From NCBI GenBank assembly GCA_015847255.1, contig JADLZK010009293.1:124001-188000 (forward strand): a stretch of 64,000 nt of DNA, in the 5' to 3' direction. Origin of the DNA: Hyparrhenia diplandra. Taxonomy: Eukaryota > Streptophyta > Magnoliopsida > Poales > Poaceae. The stretch's first letter is position 1; every line of letters starts with the position of its first letter. The notes beneath the pieces are model-generated. The model saw only the letters and a program-made list of their open reading frames with translations. It was not told where the DNA came from and did no database searches. The translations under genes were made by a program, and so were the position numbers. Shown piece after piece: positions 57,715 to 64,000 of this stretch.

Positions 57715-59065
57715 GCGCCGGGCGGCGCTCGAGGGAGAGGCGGGCGCCCGGGTGCCGGCGATAAAAATTTGTAGGTCGCGTGCCTCCTCCTCAATGGCGG
57801 CGCAGCGTGACACCGGACCGGCGGTTTATCCGGTTCAGCCAACGGGCCCTACGTCCGCAAAGTGCCGTCACGCTCGTGTTACTCGCGCTCAAAGGTGAGC
57901 GCGGTAGGGGTTACAGGCGGTCGTGTGGGAGAAGCGGTCTCAAGCCCCACGATCGTGGTTGCGGTGGATGTGGTGAGCAGTTTTCTCCGTGTGAACCGGA
58001 GTTGAAAGTGGGATTGAGTCGAATCTAGCCGAATCGAACCCCTTCTAATGGGACATTACTCCCCTTTTATAGGAGAAGGAGAGAGATAATGTTTACATTG
58101 GTGGTTGCCTAGGTGGCTAATTCCCGAGGCCGCACGGCGGTTGCATGTGCGTTGCCGAGGGCGCGGCCGGCTTGGGCGCCGCTTTTGACGAAGACACGCG
58201 TCGTGATCCGGATGGTGGACGTGCCGCTCCCCGCGCGGCCCCGAGGGTCCCGTGAGGCGTCCCTCACGATCCGCATGGCGAGGGCCGGTCCCAATGGTTG
58301 TTGCCGTGCGTGTCAAGTGCCCGAGGGTCGGGCCCTACGTGGCGTTTTTTGACGGTGTTTCGGGAAGTGAACGGTGTCATCTTGGTTCCCATGCGGGTGG
58401 CGTAAACACGTCACCGGGTTCAAAGATTAAGCGCCCCATCGGTCGGATTGGGAGGCGATTCGGCAGTCGATTTGACCGGGCGTGATCGATGGCACCGGGT
58501 GCCTTGCTCGCCACGCGACCGCATTGAATGCGGTGGTTTCCCTTCCTCGGACGGAACCTCCCACGCCCGAGAGTCCGCGACCCGAGACCCGGGCTAGTTG
58601 GGCTGCCACACCGAGGATGGAGAGCTGGTCTCCCTCGGCGAGACGGAGTTTTTGCGCCCGAGGGTGGTGAGCTAGGCCACCCGGACGACCGGGAGATTTC
58701 CGAGGGGCCGGTGAGCTAGGCCGCCGGCAATCGGAGATGTGAGGTCGAGCCCGAGCCATGGTTTGATCGCGGTCGGCGTGGAACGCCGTGGTTCGTTGTT
58801 CGGTAGAGGTCCTTGACCTTGTCCTTCGTGAGCGTAATAAGCTCTTATGCGTCGTGATGACTCCATTGGGCGCTCGTGGGCCGTTCGCTCGTGGGCTGCT
58901 CCGTCGTCATGTAAACGCCGTGGCTCAATGGCTCGGTCCATCGCTCGTCGGGCCGTCCCTCCGCCGCGGGATGATAGCGGGGCTTAGGTTTCACCGGGCC
59001 TTGGCAGGCCGACAAATTCTCATAGTTTGAGAATGTCTCGAGGCCCAATATTTTGGTCCCCGACA
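57715..59065 (-). repeat. Tat element 5' LTR
   Basis: Partner of 44359-45705; the left edge is fuzzy because TGTCGG is altered there (GCCGGGCGG). TATA box on the minus strand at plus 58064-58071 (TATAAAAG). The two LTRs align end to end with scattered one- to five-base indels clustered at C/G-rich words and few plain substitutions. The right end CCCCGACA is followed by CCAAT. Confidence 0.85.
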
Positions 59066-59070
59066 CCAAT

Positions 59071-59708
59071 CATTTTAGGGACTATTCCAACCACTCCGGG
59101 GACTCCTAAGTCAAGGCTACAGAGGAGCATTGTACCATGCAAGGACGCTTCCCACGTTGCTACAAGACCCGGGGGCCCCGCATGTCTCCCCAAGTCAAGG
59201 CTATAGGAGGGCATCGTACCATCCAAGGTACAACATGGGCAACCACTACGCCTAAAGGAGAGGTGACACTGTCCTCTACAAGGACCAAAGTTGGCACCGA
59301 CCTGCAGAACTCCCCACGCCGCTACAGGATCAATTTGTACCTCTCCCCAATATAGAAAATGGCATGCATGTAACCTGTGTCCCCTCCTTGGACTATAAAA
59401 GGAGGGGCCGGGGCCTATTCTAGGCAGGTGGAACACACGCATGCACACTTCTTCTTCCTCCTCCCACTCGTTCTTTCTCCAGAGACTTAGGAAACTTCCC
59501 TCTCTCACAGCTTGTAACCCCTACTACGAGCACTCCGGTGCGAGATCATACGAAAGCTACCACCCCAATCTGGATGTAGGGCCGGCGTTGGCCTGAACCA
59601 GTATAAATCTTTGTGTCCTTCTTGCACCACCATCCGGTTTAGGGAGCACGCAGCACAAATTCACTAGTCGGTAACTTGGTACACCCCAGTTTGAACACCA
59701 CCGGCGGT
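59071..59708 (+). repeat. Element F 5' LTR, second segment
   Basis: Continues the LTR interrupted at 44358. It includes two related copies around CCAAGTCAAGGCTA...GGAGGGCATCGTACCATCCAAGG (59108-59235) and a TATA box (TATAAAAGG, 59394-59402) followed by a C/T-rich leader (CTTCTTCTTCCTCCTCCC). It ends near AACACCA (59700) to 59708, just before the PBS. Orientation is plus, opposite to the Tat element inside it. Confidence 0.7.
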
Positions 59709-59727
59709 TGGCGCGCCGGTAGGGGAC
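59708..59727 (+). other. Element F primer-binding site (GGCGCGCC type)
   Basis: TTGGCGCGCCGGTAGGGGAC directly follows the F LTR and is near the common grass gypsy PBS. It sets the element's plus orientation. Confidence 0.7.
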
Positions 59728-60601
59728 GCCGCGTGTCGAACTCATCATCCTGCCATACTACGGATGGCAAACTCCATCAACGCATCTTCACCGGCCAACG
59801 GTGCCGGCAGTCTCCGTCGACGCTTCTTCACCGGCCGACGGAGCCGGTTTCCTCGCCGGGAATCTGCCCGGCCCGAGCTTGCTCGATGTTGCACAACGAC
59901 ACTCCGACAGCCGGTGCGGCAGCGCCCTCTGCCTACAACGACCGTGGAACAGCTATGTCACTCTCACTCTTAAAATTCCGCGTTATACTTTCCGTTCTCA
60001 AATAATGCAATAAAGAAAGCGTTCTTTACTTGTCTAATTTTGTCCAAAGCCCTCGGGGCTCAGGACCACAACGAATCTTTCCCTTCTTGTTAATTATTTA
60101 TTTAGACTTACGTGCTGAAATCCCGCCACGCTTAGAAAAAATGAATGGGAAGGGGTTGTCCTAGGAGCAGGGCCGGTCGAGCCGCGAGACCACCTACGCC
60201 TCTGGGCTACGGTATCTCCACTCACCACCCTTCAACCCAAGGACAGCCCAGAAATCGAAATAATTCGCAAAGTTCACCTAAGTGCTAAGGCAGTGGATGA
60301 AGGCACAGAGTGTGGTAAATAAGTGATTAACCAAAAAATTGTAAGCCCCTACGGGCCGTAGGCACAAGGTGACTCTAAATTCAAAATCTAACCAGTCACG
60401 GCTGCTGTATCCCAAACCGTTCACAGGTCTTCCCCTGCATCTTCGTCGAGGGCACACGATAGCAGACAGCACCATAACGACGGCAACGACCACTTCTCCG
60501 ACTCATCCGAGGCCTCAACAGACGAGGCCTCCGCGGAAAATCAAATCTGCGAGGCGACCATGCGCTCGACGCACGCGCCCGCAGCGTACGATTCGCCCAA
60601 G

Positions 60602-60830
60602 GCCCAAGCGCCTTCGTGTGAGTTCCAGCAAACGGCCGCTGCATGCCGCACGCTCTGCTATTTCTGGCTACGATTCGCCGGAGGCCCAAGCACCTTCGTG
60701 CGAGTTCCAGCAAACGGCCGCTGCATGCCGCAAGCTCTGCTATTTCTGGCTACGATTTGCCCGAGGCCCAAGCGCCTTCGTGCGAGTTCGGCCACTGCAT
60801 GCCGCACACTCTGCTATTTCTGGCAACCAG
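60602..60830 (+). repeat. 82-bp tandem repeat, three copies
   Basis: GCCCAAGCGCCTTCGTG recurs at 60602, 60684 and 60766, a period of 82 bp. Each unit continues into CTGCATGCCGCA and CTCTGCTATTTCTGGC. The third copy lacks about 12 bp and runs straight into the 106-bp repeat. The repeat reads open in several frames, which explains the apparent long frame here. Confidence 0.8.
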
Positions 60831-61012
60831 CATGCATTAGTCTGCCTGCTCGCGGTCAAGGCCTCCCCGCTTGGGCAACGAGCCAGTTTTAACGGTGGCA
60901 ATCACTGCCGCACACTCTGCTATTTCTGGCAACCAGCATGCATTAGTCTGCCTGCTCGCGGTCAAGGCCTCCCGCTTGGGCAACGAGCCAGTTTTAACGG
61001 TGGCAATCACCG
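60801..61012 (+). repeat. 106-bp tandem repeat, two copies
   Basis: GCCGCACACTCTGCTATTTC starts at 60801 and again at 60907. Each unit contains CAACCAGCATGCATTAGTC and ends CGGTGGCAATCAC. The copies differ at about one base (a C missing at CTCCCCGC). Such near identity suggests a recent duplication, or a local assembly expansion. Confidence 0.8.
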
Positions 61013-61636
61013 GAGGATTGCATGCATGAAAACTACGGCAAGATAAGTTTTCTATTTATAGTATCCTTTCGCTAATTCTCTTCGCACAACAAACTTTCCA
61101 CATGTCTAATGTGCATGTCGCTTAAAATAGCTACCATGACAATAATTCTAAGGCATCTATTATGCATCCTGACACGTAAGTGCATGAATAAGCATCTACA
61201 TATAGATATGCAACTTGCAGCATGCAGGATACAGGTGTGCACCTGCGCCCACTCACCCGAAGCCGTGTGACCACCGAGGTCCACTCGCCCACCTGCCGAG
61301 GTCGTTGTGCTGCTCTTCACCGAGCAACAACACAACAAGGGTCATAGATGCACTGCCGGCACCAAGCCCGACCTGTGTCACGCGATCTGCCTTCGGCAAG
61401 CCCTCGTGAGCATGCCAGCAACCAAGCGGTAATTCCCCCCCGTCTCGTCAATTTCGCCTTGTCAATACACAGGAAACGTACCCGTCACCTCGGGTGGCGT
61501 GCGGCCCACTTTTTCCCTCTCCGTCCCGCACGAGCCAATGGACGAGGGGTGGTCCCACCGGATGGCCCCGCAAGGCGATAGACAAGGCGATCCGCCAAGG
61601 GAATACCCCTTCGGCAAAACCTAGGCTTCCGGGCCT

Positions 61637-62820
61637 CTACGGTCCAGAGGTTCGAAGGCTGGGCCCATGTGGGTTTCGACAGCCGCCTCAGGGCACCAGA
61701 GTCAGGAGCATCGATGGGTGTGTCTGTTACATGGCCGCAGCCTGGGTCCGCAAGGGCCCGGGACACCCTACGAAGCGTCCAAGGCCGCTGGGCAGTCAAG
61801 TAAGGGATCCCACCGAGGGAGGCATCGAGCCAGCGGATCCTATCGAGTGGACCCGAGGCCCCTTGACACACCTAAGCTAAGCACCTAGTTGGCGCGCCAC
61901 GAGGCCACTTGAGCCAACCCCTATCGAATGGGGCATGAGCCTCCACTTGACTATCCGTTAACAGCTCACCGGCTTAAGGCATCCTCGGCCCATCAAGTGT
62001 AGGTTGCCTTGACCACCCCCTCCTTCTCGCGGAGAGACAGTCCGAGGGTCGATCATAAAAGACGTGGGCATCCCCGATCGTTCCCCTTGCACGAGCGAGG
62101 GGTCAGTGTGCTCGCACGCACCGTGCTCTAACGAAGGGTAGGGAAGAAAAAAAAGAAGACGAAGGAACCCCGAGGCGACCCGAGACCTCAAAAACCCCTT
62201 CCCCTTTCGTCGAGCACCGACCTCCGGGTCGCTACGGTCCAGAGGTTCGAAGGCTGGGCCCGCGTGGGTTTTTGACAGCTGCCTCAGGGCACCAGAGTCA
62301 GGAGCTTCGAAGGGTGTGTCCGTTACATGGCCTCAGCCTGGGCCCGAAAGGGCTCGAGACACCCTACAAACGCCCAAGGCGGCGGGCAAGGTCAAGTAAG
62401 GGATCCCACCGAGGGAGGCATCGAGCCGGCCGGATCCTATCGAATGGATCCGAGGCCCCTTGACACACCTAAGAAGCACCTAGTTGGAGTGCGCCGCGGG
62501 GCCACGCAGCCAACCCTTATCGAATAGGGCATGGGCCTCCACTTGGACTATCCGTTAACAGCTCACCGGATCAAGGTACCCTCGCCCACCGAGGGTAGGT
62601 TACCTTGACCACCCCATCCTTCTCACGGAGAGATAGTCTGAGGATCGATTAAAAGTTGCAGATACCCCTGATCGGATCCCGTGCACGAGCAAGGGCTTGG
62701 GGGCTATCACCGCGCGAACTATGAAACCTTTGATGAGAGGTCGGACGACCAGAGTAAGTAAAACCCCCGAGTCAACGATACGCCTCCCTAAGGGCTTGGG
62801 GGCCACCCTCACATAGCCTA
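61637..62820 (+). repeat. 595-bp tandem duplication
   Basis: CTACGGTCCAGAGGTTCGAAGG starts at 61637 and at 62232. Both copies continue through CAGGGCACCAGAGTCAGGAGC, AAGTAAGGGATCCCACCGAGG, CTATCCGTTAACAGCTCACCGG and the GGAGAGA(C/T)AGTC block. The copies are diverged by scattered changes. Only the first holds the GGCGCGCC word. No coding frame is conserved between copies, so this is a non-coding repeat. Confidence 0.8.
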
Positions 62821-62893
62821 CTTAGGGACCGCGAAACAGAGTAAGTAAAAGTCCTTGGGAAAGTGAACCACTTCCCCAAGGCCTCGGGGGCTA
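62693..62893 (+). repeat. Three G-rich polypurine-like words
   Basis: GGGCTTGGGGGCTA (62693-62706), GGGCTTGGGGGCCA (62792-62805) and GGCCTCGGGGGCTACA (about 62878-62893) are spaced about 90-100 bp apart. Each resembles the polypurine tract that ends in GGGGGCTA before grass LTRs, but no LTR start (TGTC...) follows. A similar word (GCCCTCGGGGCTCAGG) occurs near 60050. Confidence 0.6.
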
Positions 62894-62899
62894 CACCCA

Positions 62900-64000
62900 T
62901 CGGGTGCGCTCATCGTGCACCCGAAGGACACTCGCATCTAAGAATCTTTTACGATTTCAATCAAATGGAACAAAGTACATGCGAAGTAATGAATTTCCTT
63001 TGATTAACTCTAGTAAACTGACGAACGGTTTCCATTACATCATTTTTACATGAAGTATGCCTAACCCTGCCCCCGGCAGATAAGGAGAAGCAGACGCAGC
63101 TTCCACCCGCAGAAAAGCACCTGCTCCTCAGAGGGTCCCATCTGCGGCCACCGCTGCCACCTCCTCGGGTCAGGGACGCCGGGAGCGTCGAGCACGACAA
63201 GGATACGACGGCCTCCCCGAGCTTCGCCAAAAAAGCTACGCTATCTCTCTTTTGTAGGGAAGCTGCTGACGGCTAGCGTGAGCACGTCCATTTAATGCTT
63301 TCATCATTATCGTACAAAAGCTTTCCTTCATGTCTTGTCATGTTTAAGTGATTGAGCGAACTAGTATGGGCAATAAGGACCTTGTACGACCAGCAAATGG
63401 CCGAGCACCAGGATGCTCTACGCCCCTGAGGCTACGACACCTGAGCTCACCACGCGCTAGCTCGGAAGGGGCCACTCTCCATACTAAGATGTGATTCAAA
63501 AATTTAAATTTGACAGGAACCACCTCCCACCCTAAAGGACAGGATGAAGCAGACCAGTCAGAGTAACCGAGGGACCAAGAGCGGCTTTTGAGGGGTCCGA
63601 TGAGCCTCGGGCCGCCCACTAGTGGCACCCGTACTCACGCTCCGACTAAAGACACGCTTGAATGTCTTGAAGTTGCTCAGTCTGGTTCGCCACAGCACGC
63701 TCGTTAGGGGACCAGGAGTCTATTTGAAACCGCGTATTCAGAGTTATCGATTTAAATATACCTCGTTCTCAACCTACGCACTCGTTGCTTAGGTTACGCC
63801 ATGTGAAGGGCCACCTGTCATCGCCGAGATACTAGGGCCCGGAACGTGCGAGCTGGCCAACAGCAAAGAGTCGAGGATGGCTATGGACGTGTCCTACATT
63901 ACCTAGACCTGAGCTGTCGAATGCTCGGGACAACTGAAACTGTTTCCGAGGCCTGTTGAGAAAAGTTGTGACATGGTGTCTCATCGGAGAGAGGCGTCGG
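62900..64000. other. Non-coding tail of the window (element F interior)
   Basis: There is no supportable gene. Open frames at 62961-63230 and 63344-63628 (minus) have no recognisable domain. The stretch at 63380-63600 is a diverged relative of 60170-60400, which supports a repeat-built interior rather than genes. Confidence 0.5.

Larger units (their letters stand above)
44354..59070 (-). mobile_element. Complete Tat-lineage Ty3/gypsy retrotransposon, TSD CCAAT
   Basis: This 14.7-kb element has LTRs at 44359-45705 and about 57715-59065, and both flanks carry CCAAT (44354-44358, 59066-59070). The minus-strand order is 5' LTR, GGCGCGCC-type PBS, gag, protease, RT, RNase H, integrase with a GPY motif (gypsy order, no chromodomain seen). 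A divergent gene then lies on the plus strand, before the 3' LTR. This layout, with an antisense gene between pol and the 3' LTR, is known from Tat-lineage elements such as maize Grande and rice RIRE2. It is inserted in the LTR of element F. Coding frames are interrupted by many one-base shifts. Confidence 0.9.
59709..64000 (+). mobile_element. Element F interior: large, mainly non-coding LTR element (LARD-like), incomplete
   Basis: A short frame opens at 59764 (MANSINASSPANGAG...), in the position of a gag start, but stops after about 70 codons and shows no gag core. The next 4 kb has no RT, integrase or protease motif and is built of repeats: an 82-bp unit, a 106-bp unit, a 595-bp duplication and G-rich polypurine-like words. 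Blocks near 60180-60230 and 63400-63450 are diverged copies of each other. This fits a large retrotransposon derivative (LARD) or a degenerate gypsy interior. The 3' LTR lies beyond the window. Confidence 0.55.

Noticed and set aside
60369..61046. 225-codon plus-strand open frame
   Set aside because: It crosses the 82-bp and 106-bp tandem repeats, whose lengths are not multiples of three, so copies are read in different frames. No domain is recognisable.

Overview
The window looks like nuclear DNA from a grass (Poaceae). It contains one damaged plant disease-resistance gene of the CC-NB-ARC (NLR) class. The rest is almost wholly transposable elements: Ty1/copia and Ty3/gypsy LTR retrotransposons with plant-type initiator-Met, Asp-like and GGCGCGCC primer-binding sites, a tRNA-derived SINE, a Harbinger-like MITE and CACTA-like remnants. 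I see no rRNA or free-standing tRNA genes, no CRISPR arrays and no bacterial features. The exact species cannot be read from the sequence. All family calls come from motifs read by eye; no database search was run.

Layout. 1-4640: a low-copy-looking stretch with a SINE (961-1184) and the minus-strand NLR gene (4330 down to 1281). The NLR has three exons with consistent splice sites, a MITE in intron 2, two frameshifts and no LRR. 4641-8682: a plus-strand copia element, decayed and cut off inside its RNase H region, lying about 310 bp upstream of the NLR start codon. 8683-9225: an LTR-like fragment. 9226-30680: a nest of minus-strand elements. Element A1 (9226-15024) abuts element C (15025-18056), which abuts the gag of copia element D (18057-30110). 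The LTR of D is split by a complete 9.7-kb element B (20178-29856, target duplication CTTAT). 30681-40859: mostly unassigned sequence, with CACTA-like ends, a solo copia LTR (33969-36231) and a non-coding repetitive block. 40860-43357: the 3' LTR and 3' internal end of another A/B-type element. 43358-64000: the 5' LTR and non-coding interior of a large plus-strand element F, which runs off the window. The LTR of F is split by a complete 14.7-kb Tat-lineage gypsy element (44359-59065, target duplication CCAAT).

Elements A1 and B share an unusual plan: LTR, Asp-like PBS, gag, protease, a non-coding gap, then a conserved ORF of about 400-480 codons, then a long pyrimidine-rich 3' region. They have no reverse transcriptase or integrase, so they look non-autonomous and would need enzymes from a relative. 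The Tat element carries a second gene on the opposite strand between pol and its 3' LTR. That gene has its own TATA box and intron signals and matches the grass 'putative gypsy type transposon' protein.

Almost every long reading frame is broken by one-base indels, many at C/G-rich sites, and LTR pairs differ in the same way. This may be real decay, or consensus error in a draft assembly of methylated DNA. It matters for every pseudogene call here.
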